From Chersky-840 sp963794615 (lineage in GTDB: Bacteria > Actinomycetota > Acidimicrobiia > Acidimicrobiales > UBA8190): a DNA stretch of 64,000 bases. The notes under the pieces are model-generated. The model was not told the origin of the DNA. It did no database searches and worked only from the letters and a program-made list of their open reading frames with translations. The stretch is taken from NCBI GenBank assembly GCA_963794615.1, contig CAWCEP010000006.1:620001-684000 (forward strand), in the 5' to 3' direction. The position numbers and the translations under genes are program-made. Shown here one piece after another: positions 51,389-59,440 of the stretch. Position 1 is the stretch's first letter, and each line of letters begins with the position of its first letter.

Positions 51389-51745
51389 ATGCCGACCGAT
51401 GTGCTCTTTGCCGGTGTTCCCACCGCCGATCTCGAGGCCGCGACGACCTGGTACCGCGCCTTGTTGGGGCGACCGCCTGAGATCGTCGTCAACGATGACG
51501 AAGTGATGTGGAAGATCTGCGATGGAGGCTGGCTCTACCTCGTCCGGGACCCGAGCCGAGCCGGGCATGCGCTGGTCGCGATGGCCGTGTCCGATCTGGA
51601 TCAGGCCGTGGCCGACATGGTGAGTCGGGGACTGAGCCCTCCGGCCATCGAGACGGTCGGCGAAGGCACACGGAAGGCTCCGGTCGTCGACCCCGAGGGC
51701 AACACGATCGCGCTCATCGAAGTTCGGCATCGCCGTGGTGAGTGA
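51389..51745 (+). CDS. VOC-family protein
   Basis: A 118-residue vicinal-oxygen-chelate protein. VLFAGVPTADLEAATTWYRALLGRPPE is the first module and MAVSDLDQAVADMVSRGL with VVDPEGNTIALIEV the second. It is short for the family and has few candidate metal ligands, so binding rather than catalysis is possible. ATG at 51389 was chosen by homology to the module start. It is divergent from the lipase gene. Confidence 0.8.
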   Translation: MPTDVLFAGVPTADLEAATTWYRALLGRPPEIVVNDDEVMWKICDGGWLYLVRDPSRAGHALVAMAVSDLDQAVADMVSRGLSPPAIETVGEGTRKAPVVDPEGNTIALIEVRHRRGE

Positions 51746-51834
51746 GCGGCCCGCCACTCGAGTCCCGACGGCGCATGTTGTCGGATGTGGTCTCGATGGG
51801 TATAGCCATAGGGGCACCGTGAGGAGGTATGGGC

Positions 51835-52230
51835 ATGACAACGGCACGCGGCTCCTTCGAGTTGGCCTCGTGGAACGAAGAGACGTACGACGACCTGGGC
51901 GCCGGCGCCAAATTGACGAGAGCGTCGGTCACCCAGCGATTCGAAGGCGACATCGAGGGTGACGGGGCCGTCGAGTGGCTCATGGTCTACCGCACCGACG
52001 GCACCGCGCATTTCGTCGGACTGCAGCGCATCCGGGGCGCCGTCGGAGACCGCAACGGCGTCTTCGTCCTCGAGACCACCGGGGACTTCGACGGGACGAC
52101 GGCGACGTGGACAGCGTCGGTCGTTACCGGCTCGGGCACCGACGAGCTGACCGGGTTGGCCGGGACCGGCACCTTTGGGGCTCCTCATGGGCCCAAGGCG
52201 GAGTTCGAGTTGCGCTACACGCTCCCGTAA
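51835..52230 (+). CDS. DUF3224 domain-containing protein
   Basis: A 131-residue beta-rich protein. MTTARGSFELASWNEETYDDL, GAKLTRASVTQRFEGDIEGDGAVEWLM and LTGLAGTGTFGAPHGPKAEFEL are the characteristic DUF3224 segments, an allene-oxide-cyclase-like barrel found in many soil bacteria. The function is unknown. I prefer ATG at 51835 because GAGGAGG lies eight bases before it; the ATG at 51829 abuts that site. Confidence 0.88.
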   Translation: MTTARGSFELASWNEETYDDLGAGAKLTRASVTQRFEGDIEGDGAVEWLMVYRTDGTAHFVGLQRIRGAVGDRNGVFVLETTGDFDGTTATWTASVVTGSGTDELTGLAGTGTFGAPHGPKAEFELRYTLP

Positions 52231-52234
52231 CGGT

Positions 52235-52263
52235 CAGTCGTCAGGAATGTCCAGTCGTCAGGA
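52235..52263. repeat. 12-bp direct repeat at a convergent gene end
   Basis: CAGTCGTCAGGA occurs at 52235-52246 and again at 52252-52263, 17 bases apart. The second copy contains the stop codon of the minus-strand UspA gene and the first lies just past the stop of the DUF3224 gene. It looks like a small tandem duplication with no evident role. Confidence 0.7.
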
Positions 52264-52698
52264 GCGATCGGTGTCGATGATCAGCAGACTGCAGGGACAT
52301 TGATGCGACACCTTGTTCGGAACGCTTCCGAGCACGAAACGCTTCACACCCGCCATGCCCCGGTTCCCCACGACGACGAGATCGGCAGCAACGGCCTGAG
52401 CGATGCTGATGAGGGCGTCGGCAGGGTCACCGTCGGGATTGTGCACTTCGGTGGGCACCCCTTGGCGTGCCGCCTCGGCCAGGAGCTGCGTCTCGACCTG
52501 GTCGGCATGGTCACGCAAGCCCGCACTGGCTGACTGCGCCGATCCCGGCACATCGGAGAATCCCGTGCTGGCGACGGGATGAACCGCATGGACGGCATGG
52601 ACTTTGGCTCCGGTCAACTTGGCCAGGGCAAAGGCCTCTCTCACCGCGATCCCGGCACGTGCCGAACCATCTGTGCCAACGACGATTGTACTGAACAT
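52258..52698 (-). CDS. Universal stress protein (UspA family)
   Basis: A 146-residue single-domain Usp. It starts MFSTIVVGTDGSARAGIAVREA and ends with the ATP-binding segment VVVGNRGMAGVKRFVLGSVPNKVSHQCPCSLLII, which has the G-x2-G-x9-G-S pattern of nucleotide-binding members, unlike the first Usp in this window. The start ATG at 52698 has AGGGAG upstream. It is convergent with the DUF3224 gene and divergent from the TPR gene. Confidence 0.9.
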   Translation of the reverse strand: MFSTIVVGTDGSARAGIAVREAFALAKLTGAKVHAVHAVHPVASTGFSDVPGSAQSASAGLRDHADQVETQLLAEAARQGVPTEVHNPDGDPADALISIAQAVAADLVVVGNRGMAGVKRFVLGSVPNKVSHQCPCSLLIIDTDRS

Positions 52699-52833
52699 AG
52701 GGACTCCCTTCACGGCCGTCCGGGGGCACCCAACCAGCACCCCGGGGCCGAACAGCCTTGCCGGCAATCTAGGTTCGGTGTTCGTCCGCTTCAAGATGTT
52801 GCCGAATGGTTCCCGGCGGCCGTACCTTTGGCC

Positions 52834-53562
52834 GTGGCTCGCCGCCGAACGCACTTTTGGTCAATCCTGTCGAGGGGCGAGCGGCCCTGGCAGATCGATA
52901 TCGATCAAGAGGCCATGGAGACGTGGATGGCGTCTCCGGGCCGGATGCGCAATACCCTCGAGCGCCAGCTCCGAAGATCACGGCGCTTGTTCGGTGAGGA
53001 TCACAAGATCACCGTGAACGCCAAGATCCAATTGGCCCAGTATTGCGACCGGCACGGCTACTGGGCCGAGGCCCTCGCCGTCTGGCAGGACGCGCTGGAG
53101 AGCATCACTCGTCGACGGGAGGCCGACTCCGAGACGCGCTGGCACATCGAATTCTCGATCGGCCGCCTCTACAGAGATCTCGACCGGCCCGACGACGCTC
53201 TCCCCGTCCTGCGGCGCGTCGCCGACTATTTCCTGAAGAGATTCGGGGAAGGCGATAAGCGGACCATCGGCGCCATGAGCTGGGTCGGAGGAACCCTCAG
53301 GAAGCTCGGCGACTACGAGAGCGCGCTGGGAGTGTGCCGCGCTGTCGTCGCCAGCTGTACGCAGACCTTCGGCGGGGAGGACCCGTCCACGCTGGACGCC
53401 ATGGGGAGCTTGATCATCTGTCTCGGCCGGTGCGGCGAGTTCGTCGAAGCGAGGGCGCTTCTCGTGACCCTTCTCGAGCGACGGACGCGGCTGCTGGGAG
53501 CCGATGACCCCAAGACCAAGTGGGCCGAATCGATTCTGGCCACCTACCCGGACCTTGCCTAG
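52834..53562 (+). CDS. TPR protein (kinesin-light-chain type repeats)
   Basis: About 242 residues of helical repeats. Units centre on LFGEDHKITVNAKIQLAQYC, SETRWHIEFSIGRLYRDLDR, RFGEGDKRTIGAMSWVGGTL, FGGEDPSTLDAMGSLIICLG and LLGADDPKTKWAESILATY; the repeated G-E-D/x-x-x-T at about 42-residue intervals is the kinesin-light-chain TPR style. No enzymatic domain is attached. The start is uncertain: GTG at 52834 keeps most of the frame, ATG at 52915 is an alternative. It probably mediates protein contacts. Confidence 0.75.
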   Translation: MARRRTHFWSILSRGERPWQIDIDQEAMETWMASPGRMRNTLERQLRRSRRLFGEDHKITVNAKIQLAQYCDRHGYWAEALAVWQDALESITRRREADSETRWHIEFSIGRLYRDLDRPDDALPVLRRVADYFLKRFGEGDKRTIGAMSWVGGTLRKLGDYESALGVCRAVVASCTQTFGGEDPSTLDAMGSLIICLGRCGEFVEARALLVTLLERRTRLLGADDPKTKWAESILATYPDLA

Positions 53563-53617
53563 CGATCACCGTCGGTTGGCGGTGTCCGGTCCGAGCTGCG
53601 TCGGCGGCGGTGCGCCG

Positions 53618-54145
53618 CTAGGGCTTGGACGCCAGGATCACGGGGCCGATCCCGTAGAGGGTGAAGGCCTGTGGCGAACTCGTCCTGGTGACGAGGTTGT
53701 ACCCGTTTTGAAGAACGGCCGAGGCGTCACCGTTCCGATACCGCTTCTCCCAGCTCCCTCCGACGCCGTTCACGTTCGTGCTGGGCGCGCTGGTCCACCC
53801 GAGCGCCCGAGCCCGGTCGTCGTAGAAAGCCAGGACGCGTCGCGGGTCTTGGTTGTCGTCGAAGACGACGGTAAACGTGGGACCCTTCCATTGCCCGGTG
53901 GTCGAGTCGAAGGTGGCAGGGAACCATTCGATCGGTCCCGAGAGGGTGGCGCCGGGAGGAAGGACGGTGATGAAGCGCTCTGCCTCGAGCGCCTTCAACG
54001 ACTGGTTCCCGGGATCACCGGTGTGTGGGGGCGGTGTCGGTCCCACCGCACACGCGGTGGCGAGGACGAACAACACTCCGAGGACTCCCATGCGCTGCGT
54101 CGCTCGGACGCCGAACGACTGCGGACTCGGTGCCCAGCGGCGCAT
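53618..54145 (-). CDS. Hypothetical lipoprotein
   Basis: A 175-residue secreted protein. The signal sequence MGVLGVLFVLATAC ends in a lipobox-like ATAC, preceded by a basic N-terminus (MRRWAPSPQSFGVRATQR). The mature part contains VLPPGATLSGPIEWFPATFD, VFDDNQDPRRVLAFYDDRARALGW and SWEKRYRNGDASAVLQNGYN, a pattern like small surface domains that follow a time-weighted F-Y-D-D-x-x segment. I do not recognise the family. The start ATG at 54145 lies two bases after the stop of the methyltransferase gene, so they are cotranscribed. Confidence 0.65.
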   Translation of the reverse strand: MRRWAPSPQSFGVRATQRMGVLGVLFVLATACAVGPTPPPHTGDPGNQSLKALEAERFITVLPPGATLSGPIEWFPATFDSTTGQWKGPTFTVVFDDNQDPRRVLAFYDDRARALGWTSAPSTNVNGVGGSWEKRYRNGDASAVLQNGYNLVTRTSSPQAFTLYGIGPVILASKP

Positions 54146-54147
54146 GG

Positions 54148-54966
54148 TCAACGATCGCCGGGGCGGCGGGCCAACTCGTATGCCGAGGAAATGGTCTGAT
54201 CGAATTGTCCGGTGGGCTCGACGGCTAGCAGCCGGCCCCTGAGATCGGCCGCGAAGTCGGGCGCGAGATCTCCGAGGACGTGGCGCGAGAGCACCGAGGT
54301 CGAAAAGACGAATCCGGCCAATGATGCGACGGTCCACCGGTGCAGTGCGGTGAATTCGAAACGGCCAATGATGTCGAACCCGACGCTTGTCAACACGGCT
54401 TGGTTGGCCTCTTCATTGAGGACTCTCTGCAGGTGCTCGGGCACACGGGACGTGGCGTTCATCTTGGTCGTCCACGCTCGGATCACCTCGGACAGGACAC
54501 GCTGCCACTCACTTTGGCCGACCCAGGGCGAGTCACTCCAAAGCAGCGCCAGGTGAGAGCCGGGCCTCAGCCAGTTGAGCACCTTCTGGGCCACGGCACG
54601 CCGGGGCAAGCGGTGGAAGGCGTTCCCGATGGCGATGAGGTCGAAAGACGCCGTCCCCACACTGAGGTCCTCGGCCCGCTCGGCGACCCAACGGATGTTG
54701 GTGACGCCGAGTCGCGCCGCCTTGTGGTCGGCGAAGGTGATGGCGTCACCTTCTTGGTCGACGGCCCAGACCTCGTCGAATTGCTGGTGGAGGGCAAAGG
54801 CGATCTGCCCGGTGCCACAGGCCAGATCGAGCAGGCGTCCGCCGTGTTCGACCTGGGTTCGTCGGAGGAGATCCACGAAGAGGTCCGGCGGATACGGTGG
54901 CCGGAAACGGTCGTAGTCCTGCGCCGTTCCCCTGTATAGATCGCGGCGGAAGTGAACCTCTCCCAT
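54148..54966 (-). CDS. Class I SAM-dependent methyltransferase
   Basis: A 272-residue methyltransferase with motif I LLDLACGTGQIAFAL, VWAVDQEGDAI for motif II and VAERAEDLSVGTASFDLIAI for the post-I acidic region. The N-terminal FRRDLYRGTAQDYDRFRPPYP and NAFHRLPRRAVAQKVLNWL are typical of a group close to the one at the right end of this window. ATG at 54966 was chosen because sequence upstream looks non-coding. The acceptor is unknown. Confidence 0.85.
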   Translation of the reverse strand: MGEVHFRRDLYRGTAQDYDRFRPPYPPDLFVDLLRRTQVEHGGRLLDLACGTGQIAFALHQQFDEVWAVDQEGDAITFADHKAARLGVTNIRWVAERAEDLSVGTASFDLIAIGNAFHRLPRRAVAQKVLNWLRPGSHLALLWSDSPWVGQSEWQRVLSEVIRAWTTKMNATSRVPEHLQRVLNEEANQAVLTSVGFDIIGRFEFTALHRWTVASLAGFVFSTSVLSRHVLGDLAPDFAADLRGRLLAVEPTGQFDQTISSAYELARRPGDR

Positions 54967-55035
54967 ACCCCATTGTGCCCGTCCACCACGCCGCACGGTA
55001 CGAGTGGGCACGTTCGCCCCATCGGCGTTGGGTCC

Positions 55036-55362
55036 TCAACACGACTCGTTGCGTCGGTCCAGAATTCGGGGCATTCCGAGGTCGATGACGGTGTGGTCAG
55101 CCATCGATCCGTATGCGGTGTCGGGAAGAACGAAGTACACGAGCGATCCATCGAATCGGCGACCGACGCCGTCGATGCCGGGAATGAGGGGTAGCTCAAC
55201 GGTCGAGGTGTAATGGGATCCGTTCACCTGTGATCACACGCGAGGGTGCAGTCCGGACGCGAGGACATCGATCGTCTCCTCGTGCTCGCCCGAAGGGACA
55301 GGGAGGGCGAAATTCTCGTATCGAGGGGGATGGTCGAACTCGCGAACCACAGCGGCGTGCAT
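55036..55362 (-). pseudogene. Truncated zinc-less MDR (quinone oxidoreductase-like) remnant with in-frame stop
   Basis: From ATG 55362 the frame reads MHAAVVREFDHPPRYENFAL to GLHPRV, meets TGA at 55234-55236, and continues in the same frame as NGSHYTSTVELPLIPGIDGVG, GSLVYFVLPDTAYGSMADHTVIDL and ends at 55036 with RRNESC. This is the N-terminal catalytic domain of a medium-chain oxidoreductase, in which GLHPRVR-x-x-NGSHY would normally be continuous; CGA to TGA would explain the stop. The nucleotide-binding domain is missing, so about 110 of some 320 residues remain. It is a decayed gene, not a frameshift. Confidence 0.7.
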
Positions 55363-55457
55363 CGGAGGCAACCCTATCGTCGGCACCGTTTTGCCGATGA
55401 GCCGGACCTCGACACGACGTACTGAAACACAATTCCGGCTCAACTGATCCCCATTTC

Positions 55458-56018
55458 GTGCCGATAGAAGAGTCCATGGGAGGTCCATCCGAACCCACCC
55501 GTGCGGCCAAGAGGTTTCGGGTCGTCGTCCTCCTCGGCTCCGCAGCCATCTGTATCTCCGTGTTCCTTCCCTGGTGCAGGATCTCCGGGTTTACCTACAC
55601 GTTTTTTGCGGTGGACAGCTGGAAGGTGTTCCCCTTCACGGAGTTGGTCGTCGCCATTGGGTCCGGCGGTGCTGCCATGGTCCTTCTGTCGAAGATCAAG
55701 CGCATTGGTCTGTTCCTGGGGGCCATGACCGTCGTCCTCAATGCGGTGGGAGCATTCGTCGCCGCGCACCTTGCGAACGTTCACAATTCCGATCCGTACT
55801 ATCGCATCTGGGCGGTGCTCTCGGTCAGGCCCGCATGGGGTGCGTTCGTGGCATGGCTCGCCGCTGTCGTCCTCATCGTCGGCGGGCTGTCCCGGTGGGC
55901 GGTCAGGGTCTCGGTGCGACCCACGGTTGGAGGCTCGGGCAAGTCGCTCTATTCCGAGAGCCTCATGAACGATGCCCTTCATGGCATCCCCAGGCAACCC
56001 TTCGCCGCCGAGGACTGA
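55458..56018 (+). CDS. Four-helix membrane protein, hypothetical
   Basis: A 186-residue protein with helices at about 22-40 (VVVLLGSAAICISVFLPWCR), 58-77, 82-103 and 126-148. The FLPWCRISG after the first helix is a pattern common in small actinobacterial membrane proteins of unknown function. GTG at 55458 or ATG at 55476 could start it. The codon use is less extreme than in its neighbours. It lies next to the decayed oxidoreductase and before the epimerase gene, in the same direction as the latter. Confidence 0.65.
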   Translation: MPIEESMGGPSEPTRAAKRFRVVVLLGSAAICISVFLPWCRISGFTYTFFAVDSWKVFPFTELVVAIGSGGAAMVLLSKIKRIGLFLGAMTVVLNAVGAFVAAHLANVHNSDPYYRIWAVLSVRPAWGAFVAWLAAVVLIVGGLSRWAVRVSVRPTVGGSGKSLYSESLMNDALHGIPRQPFAAED

Positions 56019-56109
56019 CAACGGATCGAGCCATCGAGGTGCCGTAAGGTCGGTGGGACCGACCAGGAGGACGCCCAGTGGCCCAACGTCGAGACGTTTC
56101 GGGTGAGCA

Positions 56110-57177
56110 GTGACCACCGAGACGATCCTCGTTACCGGAGCATTCGGCCTCGTCGGGACGGCCGTCGTCAACCAAATGGTCGAAGATGGTCGCCACGTGG
56201 TGGCCACGGATGTGGACACTCCGCACAACCGCAAGAAGGCGAGCAACGCGGTTTCGAGCCGCGTGGAGGTCCGATGGGCGGATCTGACCGAGGCCGGCGC
56301 CGTGGACGATCTCGTCACGGGAACGGAGCCTGGTGCGATCGTGCACCTCGCTGCGGTGATACCCCCGCTGTGCTACGCAATGCGGGCTCTGGCACGCACC
56401 GTGAACGTGGATGCGACGAGATCCCTCGTCCGTGCCGCGTCCGCACTGCCGTCACCGCCGCGGTTCGTCCTGGCCTCCAGCGTCGCCGTCTACGGCGCCC
56501 GCAACCCGCACCGCAGCTCTGCGCTGGTGACGGCAACGACCCCGGTCGACCCTCGCGACATCTACGGATGGCACAAAGTGGAGGCGGAACGGGCGGTGCG
56601 GGCGTCTACCCTCGACTGGGTGATCTTGCGCCTGGGTGGCGTGATGACCTCGGTGCCCCAGTCAGACGTGGGACTGGACCTGGTGTTTTTCGAAGGGCTC
56701 TTACCCGTCGACGGGCGGATCCAGACCGTTGACGTCCGCGACGTCGCGCTCGCCTTGGGTCGAGCCATCACCGGCGACGTCGTCGGCGAGGTCCTCCTCA
56801 TCGGTGGAGACGAATCTCATCGGGTGACCCAGGGAGCGCTCGGCTCCGCCATGACCGAAGCCATGGGATTGGTCGGCGCCTTGCCGCCCGGAAGGCCGGG
56901 TGACCCCGCCAACGACCCTGATTGGTTCACGACCGACTGGATGGACACTTCTCGCGCCCAGCAGTTGCTGTCGTTTCAACGGCACTCGCTACCGGACGTG
57001 TTCTCCGAGACTCGGGACAGAGTCGGTTGGCGCCGATGGCCGCTCCGGGCGGCCGCTCCCGTCGTGCACGCATACCTTGCGTCGAGATCGCCGTATCGCC
57101 ATTCCCCCGGCGTCTACGCCGACCCGTGGGGAGCCATCCGGCGGAAGTGGGACGATCCCTCACCCGATCGCGTCTAG
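56110..57177 (+). CDS. NAD-dependent epimerase/dehydratase (extended SDR)
   Basis: A 355-residue extended SDR. The cofactor motif is ILVTGAFGLVGTAVV, with IVHLAAVIPPL and LASSVAVYGA; the catalytic Tyr-Lys pair is in IYGWHKVEAE. The C-terminal 60 residues (FQRHSLPDVFSETRDRVGWRRWPLRAAAPVVHAYLASRSPYR) are longer than usual and basic. It is a different type from the epimerase at 6.1-7.1 kb. The start GTG at 56110 lacks a strong site. The substrate is unknown; sterol or sugar dehydrogenase activity is possible. Confidence 0.82.
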   Translation: MTTETILVTGAFGLVGTAVVNQMVEDGRHVVATDVDTPHNRKKASNAVSSRVEVRWADLTEAGAVDDLVTGTEPGAIVHLAAVIPPLCYAMRALARTVNVDATRSLVRAASALPSPPRFVLASSVAVYGARNPHRSSALVTATTPVDPRDIYGWHKVEAERAVRASTLDWVILRLGGVMTSVPQSDVGLDLVFFEGLLPVDGRIQTVDVRDVALALGRAITGDVVGEVLLIGGDESHRVTQGALGSAMTEAMGLVGALPPGRPGDPANDPDWFTTDWMDTSRAQQLLSFQRHSLPDVFSETRDRVGWRRWPLRAAAPVVHAYLASRSPYRHSPGVYADPWGAIRRKWDDPSPDRV

Positions 57178-57238
57178 GACGAAGACAGACCACCAGCAGG
57201 TGGGCGGTCGGGTCTCCGGGCAGGAGACAGACCTCCGA

Positions 57239-58960
57239 GTGCGACATAGGGTGTGCTCCGTGAGGCGAGGTGTACGGGCTCTGGCTGTGGCCGGCATGGT
57301 GATGGCGGCGGGAGCGGTGGTGGCGATACCGAGTCACGTCGCGCAGGCTGCCCCCAACGTCTTCAGCTCGGACTGGCCCGTCTATCACCAAGACGATCTG
57401 GGTAGTGGGACGGACCCGGCGGGAACCGACCTCACGCCGGCGACGGTCGCCTGGACCTCACCCGCGCTCGATGGCCAGATCTACGGCGAACCCCTCGTGG
57501 AGGCGGGACGCGTGGTCGTCGCCACGGAGAACGACACCATCTATGCGCTGGATCCCGACTCCGGTGCGGTGATCTGGTCGACCCATGTCGGAACGGCCGT
57601 GCCGTCGGGCGACCTCCCGTGCACCGACATCTCGCCCACCGTCGGCATCACGGGCACGCCCGTCATCGATCCGACCAGTGGCGAGGTGTTCGCCGTCACC
57701 GACGAGCTGGCGGGGTCCTCGGCGCAGCATTATCTCGTCGGCGTGAGCCTCTACACCGGTGCCGTCCTCCTGCACCAGGCCATTGCACTTTCCGGATCGG
57801 ACCAGCTCGCCCAGCTGCAGCGCACCGCCCTCACCCTCGACGGCGGCAACGTGGTGGAAGGCTTTGGAGGCAACGCCGGTGACTGCGGGAACTACCACGG
57901 CTGGATCGTCTCCATTCCTGAGGGCGGTGGGCCCGAGCTGACCTTCCAAGTGGCCTCGGCGCCCGGCGACAGCCAGGGTGCGGTCTGGATGGGCGGAGCT
58001 GCGCCCGTCGTGGACTCGTCGGGCAACATTTGGTTTGCCACCGGCAACAGCGCCTTCACATCATCGAGTGACACCTATGACAACAGTGACGGCGTCGTCG
58101 AGCTCAACTCCGGGCTGGTCAGACAACAATTCTTCACCCCTTCGACCTGGTACAGCGACAACGGGTCGGACTTCGATCTCGGTTCCTCCGCACCGGTGTT
58201 GCTAAGTAGCGGCCTGGCCTTCCAAGCCGGAAAGTCAAAGACCGCTTATGTCATGTCGAGCTCGTCGCTCGGGGGGATCGGCGGGCAGCTCACCGCGGCC
58301 GGCTCGTACTGTGGAGCCAACGTCGACGGCGGCAGTGCGGTGGTGGGCAACGTCATCTATACGCCCTGCCAGCACGGAGTGGTCAGGACGCAGATCACTC
58401 CGGGGAGCCCCCCCACCATCGCCTCGGTGTGGCAGACCTCGACAGGAGCGGGTGGCCCGCCCATCGTGGCGGGAGGCTTGGTCTGGACGATCAACCCCGG
58501 CACCGGAAAGCTCTACGGACTCAACTCCTCGACCGGCAACGCGTCGCAGTCCTTCACCATCGGCTCCGAAGCCAACCACTTCCCGACCCCCGCCGTCGCC
58601 GACGGCTTGCTTCTGGCACCGTCTGCCAACCAGGTCCACGCCTTCGTCGGGCCGGCGGGTCTACCTCCCCCGGGTTTCCACGTCACGACCGCGTCACTGC
58701 CCAACGCCGTACGGGGGGTGGGGTACAGCGTGCAACTCGGAGCGTCCGGAGGTGCCACCCCGTACCGATGGAAGCTTGCTCCGGGGTCGGGGAGGCTTCC
58801 CCGGGGACTCCGGCTGCACTCGAATGGCTTGTTGTCCGGTACTCCCAAGACGCATGACGCGCCGGCCAACTACGCACTCGTCGTGCAGGCGACGTCTCAT
58901 AGGTCCAAGGACAACCCCAGACGAAGCGCGACCCGGACGTTGACGCTCCATCTCTCTTAG
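57239..58960 (+). CDS. Secreted PQQ-like beta-propeller protein with C-terminal Ig-like domain
   Basis: A 573-residue exported protein. The signal peptide is ALAVAGMVMAAGAVVAIPSHVAQA. The propeller has repeated units of the PQQ-enzyme type: IYGEPLVEAGRVVVATENDT with IYALDPDSGAVIW, GITGTPVIDPTSGEVFAV, APVVDSSGNIWFATGNSA and GKLYGLNSSTGN. A cadherin/Ig-like domain (ASLPNAVRGVGYSVQLGASGG, LPRGLRLHSNGLLSGTP) closes the protein. It has no dehydrogenase metal site that I can see, so a structural or binding role outside the cell is likely. GTG at 57239 is the probable start. Confidence 0.8.
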   Translation: MRHRVCSVRRGVRALAVAGMVMAAGAVVAIPSHVAQAAPNVFSSDWPVYHQDDLGSGTDPAGTDLTPATVAWTSPALDGQIYGEPLVEAGRVVVATENDTIYALDPDSGAVIWSTHVGTAVPSGDLPCTDISPTVGITGTPVIDPTSGEVFAVTDELAGSSAQHYLVGVSLYTGAVLLHQAIALSGSDQLAQLQRTALTLDGGNVVEGFGGNAGDCGNYHGWIVSIPEGGGPELTFQVASAPGDSQGAVWMGGAAPVVDSSGNIWFATGNSAFTSSSDTYDNSDGVVELNSGLVRQQFFTPSTWYSDNGSDFDLGSSAPVLLSSGLAFQAGKSKTAYVMSSSSLGGIGGQLTAAGSYCGANVDGGSAVVGNVIYTPCQHGVVRTQITPGSPPTIASVWQTSTGAGGPPIVAGGLVWTINPGTGKLYGLNSSTGNASQSFTIGSEANHFPTPAVADGLLLAPSANQVHAFVGPAGLPPPGFHVTTASLPNAVRGVGYSVQLGASGGATPYRWKLAPGSGRLPRGLRLHSNGLLSGTPKTHDAPANYALVVQATSHRSKDNPRRSATRTLTLHLS

Positions 58961-59052
58961 GGGCTCGTGGTCCCTTCGCGGCTTGCGCGCCAGCCTGGTC
59001 GTCAAGATACGCTTGACGATTCGGCGAGTGCTTTGGTCTCGACCGTTCCCTT

Positions 59053-59400
59053 CTACGGAAGATCTTCGATCATTTGGATCACGTCCTCTCGGCGGTACCC
59101 GAGGTGTCGTGCGCGCTCGAGGAGCTCACGCACCTGGGTGAGGAGGGCGCCTTGCTCCGGAGCGCCGACCACGGTGATGCCGCGGCCCCGGCGGAATTCA
59201 AGGAGTCCCTCCTCCCGCAGGATGTGCATCGCTCGCAACACCGTGTTCTTGTTCACCCCCAACACCGCGGCGATGTCCTTGACGAGTGGGAGGCGTTCGC
59301 CGGGAGCAGCCTCTCCGTCGGCGATGGCCCTTCGAATCTCGGCCGCCACCTGGTCGTGGAGAGGCATGGGCTCCGACCGATCGACGTTGACAAGGAGCAT
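59053..59400 (-). CDS. GntR-family regulator (YtrA type)
   Basis: A 115-residue repressor with an N-terminal winged helix and only a short tail, as in the YtrA subgroup: PLHDQVAAEIRRAIADGEAAPGERLP, then VLGVNKNTVLRAMHILREEGLLEFRRGRGITV. I prefer ATG at 59400 (MLLVNVDRSEPMP), which matches YtrA-type proteins and falls right after the promoter, over ATG at 59412. It is divergent from the signal-peptidase-like gene with overlapping promoters and probably regulates both. YtrA types often control ABC transporters, none of which is adjacent. Confidence 0.85.
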   Translation of the reverse strand: MLLVNVDRSEPMPLHDQVAAEIRRAIADGEAAPGERLPLVKDIAAVLGVNKNTVLRAMHILREEGLLEFRRGRGITVVGAPEQGALLTQVRELLERARHLGYRREDVIQMIEDLP

Positions 59401-59440
59401 GGTCCTAGTCATAGTAGTGCCATGGAGGTGGGCTCACCAA
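59387..59440. promoter_or_regulatory. Overlapping divergent promoters of the GntR and signal-peptidase-like genes
   Basis: On the plus strand, TTGACA (59387-59392) and CATAGT (59410-59415) lie 17 bases apart and lead to ATG 59422, seven bases after the -10. On the minus strand, TTGGTG (59440-59435) and TACTAT (59416-59411) lie 18 bases apart and lead to ATG 59400. The two -10 boxes share the bases 59411-59415, so the two promoters exclude each other, and both transcripts would be leaderless or nearly so. Confidence 0.55.
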
